Assembly (NCBI GenBank): GCA_963753685.1
Contig: CAVWDE010000002.1
Coordinates: 62,001-126,000, forward strand
From: DATAOG01 sp963753685
Lineage (GTDB): Bacteria > Pseudomonadota > Alphaproteobacteria > Geminicoccales > Geminicoccaceae
Length of the DNA stretch: 64,000 nt
Reading direction: 5' to 3'
The notes under the pieces were generated by a model. It was not told the DNA's origin and did not search any database. It saw only the letters and a list, made by a program, of their open reading frames with translations. This document shows, one piece after another, positions 46,778 to 55,943 of this stretch. A program made the translations under genes and the position numbers. Every line of letters starts with the position of its first letter. Position 1 is the first letter of the stretch.

Positions 46778-46957
46778 GTTGGCACGTTCTGTTATCTGAT
46801 GCTATCAAACGAATTACCATCGGACTACGTGGATCTCCGACGTTCGTGACATAGCCATATCGAGCATCGACATGACGAAGACGGTGTCAACTCCCACGGA
46901 AAACTGTCGGCGCCCAGCCGAGCGTCGATCCATCGCGACCGCTGCTCGGACCAGGCC

Positions 46958-46974
46958 GGATCAACCGTTGATCC
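46958..46974 (-). terminator. Hairpin downstream of dsbB
   Basis: GGATCAACCGTTGATCC has perfect 7-base arms and a 3-base loop, 11 bases after the dsbB stop. It lacks a T-tract, so it is a weak candidate for the end of the yqaA-dsbB transcript. Confidence 0.35.
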
Positions 46975-46985
46975 GGATTGATCGT

Positions 46986-47465
46986 CTAGGCGGTGCGGCG
47001 GCTCAGTCCAAGCGCTGCGGCGGCATAGGCGGCAAGCGCGAGCGATGCGATCAGATTCCAGCCCGCGAGCGTCAGCCCGAGCAGGGTGAAACGAACCTGA
47101 TCGCAGGCGGGCGGCGCCGTCGCCAGGATCTGCTTCAGCTCCTCGAGGGTCTGGGCGCTGCCGCTGGCGGCGCAGCTCTCGGGCAGCGCCACCCAGCCCT
47201 GCTCGACGCCGATGTGATAGCCCGCGAGCCCGGCGCCGACGAGCAGCACGAGCGCAGACAGGGCCAGCAGCGGGCGCGGCTGCCAGCGCCAGCCGATCAG
47301 CCCGAGCCCGACCAGGCCGACGTAGGGCCAGCGCTGCAGGACGCAGAGGTGACAGGGTGCCAGGCCGCCGAGATATTGGAACGCCAGGGCCGCGAGCAGG
47401 ATCAAAGCGCTCGTCAGCGCCAGCAGCAGGCAGGCGGTCCGCGGGGCGAGGCTGCGCTCGAGCAT
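46986..47465 (-). CDS. dsbB: Disulfide bond formation protein B
   Basis: A 159-residue protein with four membrane segments. The first periplasmic Cys pair is in APCHLCVLQRWPY and the second in ESCAASGS and PPACDQ. DsbB re-oxidises DsbA with quinone. It follows yqaA on the same strand with a long tandem repeat between them. Confidence 0.92.
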   Translation of the reverse strand: MLERSLAPRTACLLLALTSALILLAALAFQYLGGLAPCHLCVLQRWPYVGLVGLGLIGWRWQPRPLLALSALVLLVGAGLAGYHIGVEQGWVALPESCAASGSAQTLEELKQILATAPPACDQVRFTLLGLTLAGWNLIASLALAAYAAAALGLSRRTA

Positions 47466-47499
47466 GCGGCGATGTTATCCTTTCGCGCGCGCGCCGTCT

Positions 47500-47771
47500 T
47501 GGCCTGCGGCGTTTCGGCACGCGCCGGGCCTCGAGTTCGGTCCCCTGCCGCCGGCCGTGTCGTGCTGGCCTGCGGCGTTTCGGCGCGCGCCAGGCCTCGA
47601 GCTCGGCCACTGCCGCCGGCAGTCTGGCCTGCGGCGTTTCAGCCCGCGCCGGGCCTCGAGTTCGGCCACTGCCGCCGGCAGTCTGGCCTCGGCGTTCCGG
47701 CCCGCGCCGGGCCTCGAGTTCGGCCACTGCCGCCGGCATGGGTCGGAGTTCGGCCACTGCCGCCGGCAGTC
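47500..47771. repeat. Tandem repeat of 59-66 bases, about 4.5 copies, between yqaA and dsbB
   Basis: Copies start at 47500, 47566, 47625 and 47684 with TGGCCTGCGG (the fourth has lost one base), with a partial fifth at 47741-47771. Common core: GGCCTCGAGTTCGGCCACTG and CCGCCGGCAGTC. On the yqaA strand the first unit begins at the yqaA stop codon. Unit lengths differ and no frame is shared, so it is not coding. Confidence 0.85.
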
Positions 47772-48323
47772 AGAGCAGCTTCAGGACCAGGAAGCCGCCG
47801 AGCAGCAGGACGAAGAACAGCCACCGTCAGCCAGCCGAGATTGGCCTCGATGAAGCGCTTGATCGGCGCGCCGAACCACCAGAGCAGCGCCGCCACGGTA
47901 AAGAACCGGCCGCCGCGCGCGAGCACCGAAGCGATCGTGAAGGTGGTCAGATCGAGGCCGGTGACGCCGCTCGCGATCGTGATCACCTTGTAGGGAAAGG
48001 GCGTCAGCCCGGCGCCGAACACGATCCAGGCGCCCCAGTCGTTGTAGGCCGTCCGGAACTCGGTGAAGCGTTCGAGATACGCCGTAGAACTCGAGGATCG
48101 GCCGGCCGATGGTCTCGAACAGCAGGGCGCCGATGGCGTAGCCGAGCATGCCGCCGACCACCGAGGCCAGCGTGCACACCGCCGCGATCAGCCAGGCGCG
48201 CCCGGGGGCCGCCAGGACCATGGGAATCAGCAGCACGTCCGGCGGGATCGGGAAGACCGAGCTTTCGACGAAGGCGATCAGCGCCAGCATCCAGAGCGCA
48301 TGCCGCGTCTCTGCCTGGGCCAT
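47770..48323 (-). CDS. yqaA: YqaA/DedA-type membrane protein (two frameshifts)
   Basis: A 183-residue SNARE-associated (VTT) membrane protein: ALIAFVESSVFPIPPDVLLI, GGMLGYAIGALLFETIGRP, then TEFRTAYNDWGAWIVFGAGL and TPFPYKVITIASGV. One base too many near 48083 (GGCGTATCTCG) and one near 47822 (ACGGTGGCTG); corrected, it ends LFFVLLLGGFLVLKLL at 47770. The stop codon is the first base of the tandem repeat. Confidence 0.85.
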
Positions 48324-48748
48324 CGCCCAGTCGTACCACCCGCGCAGCCAACCGACAGGCGCCGCCGGCCTGGCGGGCCACCCCGGCGCCGCCTCGACGC
48401 TGCCGTCACCGGACTTGTTCAGGCGCCTCTCCCGCCAACCGCCACCGTGCCTCGCCAGGACGGCTCGCCGCGCCCTGACCGACCGGCGGGCCCCAACAAG
48501 ACCGCCAGCTCCCTTGGCCCAGCCGCGGTCTCAATCTCAGATTGCTCATTGATGGTTGCCAACCAATGAACGCACGCTGCCTGTGCCCGTTTTTTTGACC
48601 TGCGGACCTCCCGGCCATCGGAGCGTCCCCTGGGTGTCGCGCTCAGATAGCCGATGACTTAAGGGGGCCGCGGCCTGCGTTCACCAATTGCTAACCATGG
48701 TCGGCGACAAAGGCGGTAGAGCTGCGGCTTGGATGGAGGACGGGTGAG
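48324..48748. other. Intergenic region with an inverted repeat
   Basis: No gene is evident between yqaA and the divergent qmcA. A dyad CATTGATGGTTGCCAACCAATG lies near 48547-48568 and could be an operator or a weak terminator-like element. Otherwise I see nothing. Confidence 0.4.
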
Positions 48749-49702
48749 ATGGTGATCGGCGGGTTCGGGCTGGTGGCGCTGGTCGTGCTCGGGCTCGCGC
48801 TGGTGACCCTGTTCATGGGCGTCAAGGCGGTGCCGCAGGGGCGGGAATACACGGTCGAGCGCTTCGGCCGCTACATGCGGACGCTGGGGCCGGGGCTGCA
48901 GTTCATCACGCCGTTCGTCGAAAGCATCGGCGCCCGGCTGAACATGATGGAGCAGGTCCTGGACGTGCCCTCGCAGGAGGTGATCACCCGCGACAATGCC
49001 ATGGTCCGGGTCGACGGCGTGGTGTTCTATCAGATCCTGGACGCCGCCAAGGCCGCCTACGAGGTCAGCGGCCTGGAGATCGCGATCCTCAATCTGACCA
49101 TGACCAACCTGCGCACGGTGATGGGCTCGATGGATCTCGACGAGCTGCTCTCCCAGCGCGATCGCATCAACGCGCAGCTGCTGCACACGGTCGACGACGC
49201 GACCACGCCCTGGGGCGTCAAGGTGACCCGGATCGAGATCAAGGACATCGCGCCGCCGACCGACCTGGTCGATTCGATGGCCCGGCAGATGAAGGCCGAG
49301 CGCGACAAGCGGGCGTCGATCCTGGAGGCCGAGGGCCTGCGCCAGGCGGCGATCCTCGAGGCCGAAGGCGAGAAGCAGGCGGCGATCCTGCAGGCCGAGG
49401 GCCGCAAGGAGGCGGCGTTCCGCGACGCCGAGGCGCGCGAGCGCGCGGCCGAGGCCGAGGCCAAGGCGACCGCGATGCTGTCCCAGGCGCTGGCGCGCGG
49501 CGACCGCCAGGCGATCAACTATTTCGTCGCCCAGAAATACGTCGAGGCGTTCGGCAAGTTCGCGACCTCGCCCAATCAGAAGGTGGTGTTCCTGCCGATG
49601 GAGGCGACCTCCCTGCTCAGCTCCCTGGCCGGCATCGGCGAGCTCGCGCGCGAGGCCTTCGGCGCCCCGAACGGCGCCGCCAACGGCGCGGGGCGGCCGT
49701 GA
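48749..49702 (+). CDS. qmcA: Stomatin/prohibitin family protein (QmcA-like)
   Basis: A 317-residue SPFH protein: an N-terminal membrane segment, GREYTVERFGRYMRTLGPGL, the band-7 domain, and a long coiled helix built on ILEAEGxxQAAIL repeats (residues 190-245). It forms membrane rings of unclear role. The partner NfeD gene overlaps its stop by four bases. Confidence 0.93.
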   Translation: MVIGGFGLVALVVLGLALVTLFMGVKAVPQGREYTVERFGRYMRTLGPGLQFITPFVESIGARLNMMEQVLDVPSQEVITRDNAMVRVDGVVFYQILDAAKAAYEVSGLEIAILNLTMTNLRTVMGSMDLDELLSQRDRINAQLLHTVDDATTPWGVKVTRIEIKDIAPPTDLVDSMARQMKAERDKRASILEAEGLRQAAILEAEGEKQAAILQAEGRKEAAFRDAEARERAAEAEAKATAMLSQALARGDRQAINYFVAQKYVEAFGKFATSPNQKVVFLPMEATSLLSSLAGIGELAREAFGAPNGAANGAGRP

Positions 49703-50211
49703 TCCCGGCGTTCGCGCCGCAGTTCTGGCATTGGTGGGCGCTGGGCGGCGTGCTGGCGATCATCGAGGTGTTCGCGCCCGGCTTCCTGTTTCTCTGGCAG
49801 GGCGTCGCCGCGGGGCTGGTCGGCTGCCTGCTGCTGGTGTGGCCGGGCCTGGGCCTGCCCGGCCAGATCCTCGCCTTTGCCATCCTGTCGGTCGCCAGCG
49901 TGATCGCCTGGCGGCGCGTCCAGAAGGCCCATCCGACCCTGACCGACGAGCCCCACCTCAACCGCCGCGGCGCCCAATGCGTCGGCCAGCGCGGCCGGCT
50001 GGTGGCACCGATCGTCAACGGCCGCGGCCGGATCGGGCTGGCCGACGGCAGCTGGCCGGTCGCCGGGCCGGACCTGCCCGCGGGCACCAGCGTCGAGGTG
50101 ACCGGCGCCGACGGCACGCAGCTGCAGGTGCGGCCGGTGGCCGAGACCCGCGATGCTCCCGAGCCGCCGGCCGCCGATGCCGCAACCAGGCCCGAGGGCA
50201 ACGCCGCCTGA
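49699..50211 (+). CDS. NfeD-type membrane protein
   Basis: A 170-residue NfeD-like protein with two to three N-terminal membrane segments (GGVLAIIEVFAPGFLFLWQG), a C-terminal OB-fold (LNRRGAQCVGQRGRLVAPIV, GSWPVAGPDLPAGTSVEVTG) and a proline/alanine tail. GTG 49699 overlaps the qmcA stop. SPFH/NfeD pairs work together in the membrane. Confidence 0.9.
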   Translation: MIPAFAPQFWHWWALGGVLAIIEVFAPGFLFLWQGVAAGLVGCLLLVWPGLGLPGQILAFAILSVASVIAWRRVQKAHPTLTDEPHLNRRGAQCVGQRGRLVAPIVNGRGRIGLADGSWPVAGPDLPAGTSVEVTGADGTQLQVRPVAETRDAPEPPAADAATRPEGNAA

Positions 50212-50286
50212 GCAGCCACCTCGCGCCGCCGGCGCTCAAGGTCGCGCTTGACCGGCCGGGCGGGTTGCCTAAGATCCCGCCCGCCA

Positions 50287-50373
50287 GCCCCCGTGGCGGA
50301 ATTGGTAGACGCGGCAGACTCAAAATCTGTTGGCCGCAAGGCCGTGCTGGTTCGAGTCCGGCCGGGGGCACCA
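50287..50373 (+). tRNA. tRNA-Leu (CAA)
   Basis: A class II tRNA with a long variable arm. Acceptor GCCCCCG pairs with CGGGGGC (50363-50369), discriminator A, CCA encoded (50371-50373). The anticodon loop is CTCAAAA in the stem GCAGA/TCTGT, giving anticodon CAA, which reads TTG. The T loop is GGTTCGAGTCC. Confidence 0.97.
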
Positions 50374-50727
50374 GGCAGCTGCGGCAGGCGCACAACCTCG
50401 ACCGGCACCACCGGCGCCCACATGCGCGAGCTGCCTGGGGGTGCCTCCATCCTTGATGCGCGGACGATCCATCGGATCAAGGTGGATCGTCCTTGATGCG
50501 AAATGCGGTCGCGATGGATCGCGAGCCGGCCGGATCTCGACAGTTCTCGGTCGAAAGTGCGCCCGTTCATGCCTGCCAGAGACCCGACATCGCCACCTGA
50601 CCGATCTGCAAGATCCCAATCATGCGACAGTAACATCAAGATCATCGCAACTTCTGCAAGATTTTCGCGCGCTATTGATGGCCAGCATCTTCTTTCAATA
50701 ACACACTTTCTGGCGCGAGTGACGCAG

Positions 50728-50963
50728 AAGTGGCGCATCGAGTTCATGGCATGAGACAGATTCGTGCGCTCCGCCGCGCCGGTCGAGCGACGGTCGGGCT
50801 TGGATCAATCGTTTCGACTCAAGTGGATTGAGTGGATAGGCTTGCCGCGCGCTGAACCCGGCAGCATGCCCGGATTTTCAAACTCACGCCGCCCGCCCGC
50901 AAGGATCAACTCAATGGATGGATCAATCGCGAAGCGATGCACGCCATGCGACAGAAGTGTCGC
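50728..50963 (+). mobile_element. MITE-like element, copy B
   Basis: A 236-base non-coding stretch, the inverted counterpart of 46469-46710. The 24-base identity with copy A is at 50750-50773; the far end has GAAGCGATGCACGCCATGCG and ACAGAAGTGTCGC. It lies in the gene-free 50374-51110 region, the rest of which shows nothing recognisable. Confidence 0.55.
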
Positions 50964-51110
50964 CTCAGGCGGGCGCGCCGCATGCTCACCCGAATGTGAT
51001 CGGAGGGTTGGGAAGTTCGCCATGGGCAGCGCGTCGAGTTCGGCAGGCGTTCTGCCAGCCGCGCCTTCAACCCATGAAGCTCCGCCGGGGCGGCGCGAGG
51101 AGGTACAGGG

Positions 51111-51440
51111 ATGGTCACCGACATGAGAAAGACCGTGAAACGCCAGCGGGTTGCGCCGGGTCCGGCCGCCCTGGTGCTCGGCCTCGCTCTCCTGACGAGC
51201 GGTTGCGCGAGCGGCACCTCGAACCTCTTCGACTCTCTCGATAGCAATAACGATAACACGCTGAGCCGGGATGAGTGGAACCACGGCTTCGACAAAATCG
51301 ACACCAGCGGCGACGGCGTCATGACGAAGCAAGAGCTCAACGCCGCGGCTGGCGGCGGTTCCGCCGGCGGAGCCGGAGGCGACGGAGGCATGGAAGGCGG
51401 AAGCATGGGAGGCGGCGGCCACGGTGGCGGAGGCTACTAG
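51111..51440 (+). CDS. EF-hand lipoprotein
   Basis: A 109-residue protein: lipobox LTSGC, then two EF-hand loops, DSNNDNTLSRDE and DTSGDGVMTKQE, each with Asp at 1, 5 (Asp) and Glu at 12, and a Gly-rich tail (GGSAGGAGGDGG...). ATG 51111 follows GAGGAGGTACAGGG. It would be a calcium-binding outer- or inner-membrane lipoprotein; role unknown. Confidence 0.82.
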   Translation: MVTDMRKTVKRQRVAPGPAALVLGLALLTSGCASGTSNLFDSLDSNNDNTLSRDEWNHGFDKIDTSGDGVMTKQELNAAAGGGSAGGAGGDGGMEGGSMGGGGHGGGGY

Positions 51441-51648
51441 CTCACGATCGTAAGTCCGTGATCCCTCGAGGGAATCGTGGTCCGCCGCCATGGAAACGAA
51501 TGGCGGGCAACAGCGGTTCGGCTCGCGCAGCATGTCTCCGCCAGCAGACCCGCCACGATCCCGCCGCCACCCGGCGCCACTGGGGCGCCCGCATGCGCCC
51601 GAGGTCGACCGCGCTGCGTGATGGCCCGGCTGCCGCCGGACCGGAATC

Positions 51649-52176
51649 CGGGAAAGGTTCCTAACACCTTTTCTCTGACACCTCGGAAAGGTTCCTGACA
51701 CCTTTTCTCTCCTGAGCGGAAAGGTTCCTGACACCTTTTCTCTCAACTGACACCTCTCTCTCGGAAAGGTTCCTGACACCTTTTTCTGCTACAGCTTTTC
51801 TCTGGAATGATCCTCAACACCTTTTCTCTAGGGAAGGTTCCTGACACCTTTTCTCTGACTGACACCTTTTCTCTGACTTGACACCTTTTCTCTCCATACT
51901 GACACCTTTTCTCTCCAATACAAGTCTTCCATCGCCGCCTCACCTCGTGTCGTCGGCGTGGAGACTCGCTCGAAGCAATCTAGAAAGCGCGCTCCCGGGC
52001 TCGCGTGAGCTCTTCGACGCAATCAGGGGCGCTCAAAGTCACCGGGGCCAACTGACACACGGGCTCATGCGCACCACCAACACGGCCGACCTCGGTGCCG
52101 ACTATCCCACAGCTTGCCACAGTTTCATCCTCAGCGGGCCGGCCTCGCCGGTGGCCAACTGACACCTTTTCTCCCC
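51649..52176 (+). repeat. Array of short hairpin repeats (GGTTCCTGACACCTTTTCTC type)
   Basis: Dense copies run from 51649 to 51914, with one isolated unit at 52157-52176. The full unit is GGAAAGGTTCCTGACACC then TTTTCTCT; its AAAGGT and ACCTTT arms form a 6-base stem over TCCTGAC. I count ten ACACCTTTT cores, five with the full left arm. Spacing is irregular, so it is not a CRISPR. A related AAAGGTGTCAG occurs at 46142. Confidence 0.8.
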
Positions 52177-52201
52177 TGCGAGCTTTGGCTAGCCCCAACC
52201 T

Positions 52202-52940
52202 TCAGATCTTCGTCGACAGCCAAGCGACGAGAAGCCGATGGATGAGGCTCTGTGCATCGGCAAAGGTCATGGGATCAGGCTCGGGTTTGGGCTCGGGTCT
52301 GCCATGCCTGGCGTGTATGCCAGCGTGCTTGGGATCGTTCGCCGTGCCGCGAAACCGCTCCAGCTTGCGGTCCAGATCAGGCTCGTTCGGGAGGAGAGGG
52401 AGCAGCGCTTTCCAATCTCCTGTTCCTCCCGATGTCATGCTTGATCACTGTATACGTGGTAGAGCGACCCCCGGTCTGTTGTGGCAGAAGCCCAATCCGC
52501 AACGCGCGCCCGAGGTCGACTCTCATGACCTTCGTTTTCCCACTTCGCCACCAGCTTCTCCGGTCCGGAGGGTTGTGGAGGAGCGGAAGTCGTGGCGGTT
52601 GACATTCGATCGCCCCATCCGACACCTGCCCCAAGGCCATAGCGTCGGACCCGCCCCGCGAAGGCCACTTTTCGGCTGCCGTCGTCATCCACCTCAACGA
52701 CTTCGCTGCCGACCTGGATCGGGCGAAAACGTCGCTCGAGAAAGCCTTGGCGGCGCCATTGATCCGCTCGACAATCTGGTCAGCAAGCTCCCAAACAGCC
52801 GTGCTCGTGGTGCAATGCTCAAAGACTGCCGACGTCAGGTAGTATTTTCCATCCTCCGATCGAACCTTGTGGTCCAACTGACTGAACCATCTAGATAAAT
52901 CGTCCAGATCGAACCTGTGGCCTTCAAGTCGAACAGCCAT
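52202..52940 (-). pseudogene. Decayed gene of an uncharacterised family
   Basis: The start ATG 52940 gives MAVRLEGHRFDLDDLSRWFS and DGKYYLTSAVFEH to NGAAKAFSSDV. A frame change near 52720 continues as FRPIQVGSEVVEVDDDGSRK; another near 52460 gives YHVYSVIKHDIG; a third near 52430 gives GGTGDWKALLPLLPNEPDLD and ends PMTFADAQSLIHRLLVAWLS. The C-terminal block (NDPKHAGIHARHG, then LAWL) resembles small hypothetical proteins of Rhizobiales. Three frameshifts in 740 bases, including one deletion, suggest true decay. Confidence 0.45.
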
Positions 52941-53267
52941 TCCATCGGCCCCTCCATCCCCATGCTGCCTCTGTTCGCGCACGGACCGCCCATTATTGTC
53001 CCAAGATGACGCCCCTGGCAGGCACCTGCTACAGGTCAGACCTTGGCCGGCTTGAGCGTCTACCCACCAGCGATTGGCGGGTGACCCCCGCGGTAGCTCT
53101 GCGGGTTCCGGCCGAGCGCCTCGCCCGAGTTGGAACGTCCCGTACGACCCTGCCCCAGCGGCACAAGGTGCGTTTCCGGGAAAAAGTAGAGCCTTCTGAC
53201 ACTTATGACTAGCAGAGCCGAATGAGCGAACTCCGCAGTCAAATGCTGCATTCGTGCATCGGCGCCT
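52941..53267. other. Gene-free stretch
   Basis: No supported gene between the decayed gene and the truncated Uma2 copy. On the minus strand a long open frame runs through, but its residues show no family pattern and base composition is as for non-coding DNA. Confidence 0.4.
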
Positions 53268-53387
53268 GTCCGAGGTCGGGGCCATGGCGACGATCTGGCC
53301 ATCGAACAGCTCGTAGCGCGTGTCCGTGCCGTCGTCGAACGCCAGGAACTCGTCGAGCGTCCACAGTCGCCGTGCTGGCTCGGCCAC
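53268..53387 (-). pseudogene. Truncated second Uma2 copy
   Basis: The first 40 codons of the Uma2 gene at 44986 recur here in opposite orientation with only three differences in about 119 bases (MAEPARRLWTLDEFL, FDDGTDTRYELFDGQIVAM). The upstream sequence to about 53465 is also related (GATCGGCTTTTTTG is shared). After CCTCGGAC the similarity ends and no Uma2 sequence follows. Confidence 0.8.
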
Positions 53388-53680
53388 CTGCCGTCCTCCA
53401 TCTGAGCGCTGCGATCATCGATGGCCATCCTACGACCCGGACGGGCGCCGCAAAAAAGCCGATCGGCGCTGGGCCTGCGCGGTCTGGTACTTCTCAGCGG
53501 TTGATCCTCTGTCTCGGCCGGATAAAATCGTAAGTATAGCTGGCAGATCTGCCGGTCTTGGCCCGTTCGACATTTGAGGGAACAGGTTCCTCGCGGCGCT
53601 GTTCTCTGATAAACGGAGGTCGGTCGCGAACCACGACGACCGCGGACCGTGCCGAGGTATTCAGCGGTCGCCTTTCAGGG

Positions 53681-54349
53681 ATGACAGGGGTCAACATCGT
53701 GACCGTGGGTGTCGACCAACGGACGACGAACTGGGTGACCCGGCGCCGCCCCGTCCGGTCGGCCGAAGCGATGGGCGGTGCCCCGGTGGAGCGGCCGCGG
53801 TTTGCGAGATTTGCCGCCGCCATGGCGGCAGCGCGCGCCGCCGATGCACCGCATCTCGCGGCCGTTCGCGACGTGCTCGCCGACGATATCCCACACGGGC
53901 TCGCCCACGACATCCCGGCGGCCGGCCGCAACTCACCGCCGCCGCGGGCCGCAGCATGGCAAGCGCTTCGGGTGCCAGGGCATCCGCTTGCCCGATGGTT
54001 TGGGATCGGCAGCTGCGTGCTGGCGCTCGGCTTGTTGCTGGTGGCCGTGCCCATGCAGCCGATCGGGGCCGACGGTCCCTGGTTCGAGTGGCAGCAGGAG
54101 CCGGAGCCTGGGGTCGCCGCGCCGCAGGTCGAGAAAGGCTTGCCGGTCGCTCCGGAGCCGGCCGCGGGTCGGGCTGACCTGCCGGCCGGGTCGATGCCGG
54201 TCGCGGACGAGAGCTCGGGAGCCGCGAGCGAGCCGGACCTGGCGGTGCCCGCGGTCGCGGTGGTCGCGCCGGCGCCGGCGCCGGAGAAACCGGTTGCGGG
54301 CCGATCCGTGCCGGTGCCGGCACTCAAGCCGCGTCTCACCCGCCGCTAA
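53681..54349 (+). CDS. Putative single-pass membrane protein
   Basis: A 222-residue frame (start uncertain; the frame is open from 53558). After a variable N-terminus comes a membrane segment (FGIGSCVLALGLLLVAVPMQ) and a proline/alanine-rich acidic tail up to LKPRLTRR. It has no recognised domain. The ATG at 53681 has little ribosome site. Codon use is like neighbouring genes. Confidence 0.45.
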   Translation: MTGVNIVTVGVDQRTTNWVTRRRPVRSAEAMGGAPVERPRFARFAAAMAAARAADAPHLAAVRDVLADDIPHGLAHDIPAAGRNSPPPRAAAWQALRVPGHPLARWFGIGSCVLALGLLLVAVPMQPIGADGPWFEWQQEPEPGVAAPQVEKGLPVAPEPAAGRADLPAGSMPVADESSGAASEPDLAVPAVAVVAPAPAPEKPVAGRSVPVPALKPRLTRR

Positions 54350-54431
54350 CGACGGCGCCGCCGTCGGCTGGGATCGGCCCGCGGGCGGTCGCGTCGAGCG
54401 GTGGTCCGAGTGGTGACGGGGGGTCGGGGGA

Positions 54432-55037
54432 TCAGCGCAGCGTCTGCCAGGCGGCGGTGATGCGGGTGGCGGTCGTGAGCCAGCAGAGGGCGCCGAAGAC
54501 CCAGGCGATCGGCGGGAACCAAGTGGGAAAGAGGCAGGCGAGGACAAAGGCGAAAATGGTCTCGGTGCCCTCGGTCAGACCGCCCAGGTAGTAGAGGGAC
54601 TTGCGGCCGCGGAGCTCGGTTGAAAGGCCGCGCTTGGCGGCCATGATCGCGAACGCGAGGAAGGATGTGCCGGTGCCGACGAAGCTGAAGATGAGGAAGG
54701 CGGCGGGCAGGCCGTTGGCGGCGGGGTCGGCGAGCGCGAAGGCGAAGGGGATGCCGGCGTAGATGATGAAGTCGAGGACGATGTCGAGGAAGCCGCCGAG
54801 GTCGGAGAGGCCGCGCTGGCGGGCGATGGCGCCGTCGAGGCCGTCGAACAGGCGGTTGAGGAGCAAAAGCGCGAGGCCTGGGGCGTAGGCCTCGTGCGCG
54901 ATCGCGGCCATGGCGCCGAGGCCGAGGGCGAAGCCGATCCAGGTGGTCGTGTTGGCCGAGAGGCCGTGGCCCGCGAGCGGCCGGCTCAGGCGCTCGAGCG
55001 GCGGGTCGATCAGCCGGCGCAGGCGCGCATCCAGCAT
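54432..55037 (-). CDS. CDP-alcohol phosphatidyltransferase
   Basis: A 201-residue membrane enzyme. The motif DGLDGAIARQRGLSDLGGFL then DIVLD fits D-x2-D-G-x2-A-R-x8-G-x3-D-x3-D. It transfers a CDP-diacylglycerol group to an alcohol; which one is not clear. It lies 29 bases after pssA and on the same strand. Confidence 0.88.
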   Translation of the reverse strand: MLDARLRRLIDPPLERLSRPLAGHGLSANTTTWIGFALGLGAMAAIAHEAYAPGLALLLLNRLFDGLDGAIARQRGLSDLGGFLDIVLDFIIYAGIPFAFALADPAANGLPAAFLIFSFVGTGTSFLAFAIMAAKRGLSTELRGRKSLYYLGGLTEGTETIFAFVLACLFPTWFPPIAWVFGALCWLTTATRITAAWQTLR

Positions 55038-55066
55038 CGCCGGCGGCTACGGGTTGGCGCGCCGGC

Positions 55067-55943
55067 TCAGGGCTGGTCGGGCCTGGCGGGCCGGCCCTCG
55101 CCCCGCGACCAGCCGAGGTTCACGATCCGCGCGGGCCCGGCCTCGGCGGGTGCGTCGGCGGTCGCCGCCACGGCGCGCTCGTGGCGGCGGCGCAGCCGGT
55201 AGGCGGACCACCAGCCGACCGGCAGGCTCGCGAGGTAGACGACGCCGACCGCGAGCAGGGTGTACCAGGGCTCGCTGGACAGCGCGGCGACGAACAGGCC
55301 GACGAAGATCAGGGTCGGCAGCACCCAGTCCGGCTTGACCCGGACGACCACGGTCTTGATCGAGAAGGTCGGGATGCGGCTGACCATCATGAGCGCCACG
55401 GACACCATCACGAGCGCGTTCAGGATCCAGGCCTGCGGCCAGTCGGCATCGAGCGCGAACGCCAGCAGCAGCGGGATGATCGCGCAGCCGGCGGCGGCCG
55501 GCGCCGGCATGCCGGTGAAGAAGCGCGACATCCAGGGCGGCCGGTCGGCATTCTCGAGCTCGGTGTTGAAGCGGGCGAGGCGAAGCGCGCAGCAGGTCGC
55601 GAACAGCAGGGTCAGGGCCCAGCCGATCGCCTTCACCTGGTTGAGCGACCAGAGATAGACCAGGATCGCGGGCGCCACGCCGAAGCTCAGGAAATCGGCC
55701 AGCGAATCGAGCTCGGCGCCGAGCTTGGAGGTGATCTTCAGGAGCCTCGCCGAGCGGCCGTCGAGGCCGTCGAACACGCCGGCGACGATGATCAGCACGA
55801 CCGCGAGCTCGAAGCGGTGGTCAAGGGCGTAGCGGATCGAGGTCAGGCCGGCGCACAGGCTCAAGCACCGTGAAGATGTTGGGCACCAGGTGGATCAGGG
55901 GCTGGGCCCGAAGGCGGCGGCGCCGGCGGCGGTGCGGAAGCAT
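55067..55943 (-). CDS. pssA: CDP-diacylglycerol-serine O-phosphatidyltransferase (frameshifted)
   Basis: A 291-residue phosphatidylserine synthase: LVPNIFTVLSLCAGLTSIRY, DGLDGRSARLLKITSKLGAE then LDSLADFLSFGVAPAIL. One extra T near 55868 (GTGCTTGAGCC) shifts the frame after FTVL. As this is an essential lipid gene in a normal context, the insertion is almost surely an error. ATG 55943 overlaps the psd stop (TGATG). Confidence 0.9.

Noticed and set aside
47466..47769. A coding reading of the 59-66 base repeats
   Set aside because: Units differ in length by non-multiples of three and all frames are Arg/Pro-rich without any domain.
51649..51914. CRISPR array
   Set aside because: Repeats are 20-26 bases with spacings from zero to about 40 bases, many partial, and no cas genes nearby. 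Hairpin repeats fit better.
52377..53387. A 336-codon frame starting with Uma2 sequence and running to the decayed gene
   Set aside because: It joins two unrelated pieces through non-coding DNA; the Uma2 part stops after 40 codons and the later part belongs to another broken gene.
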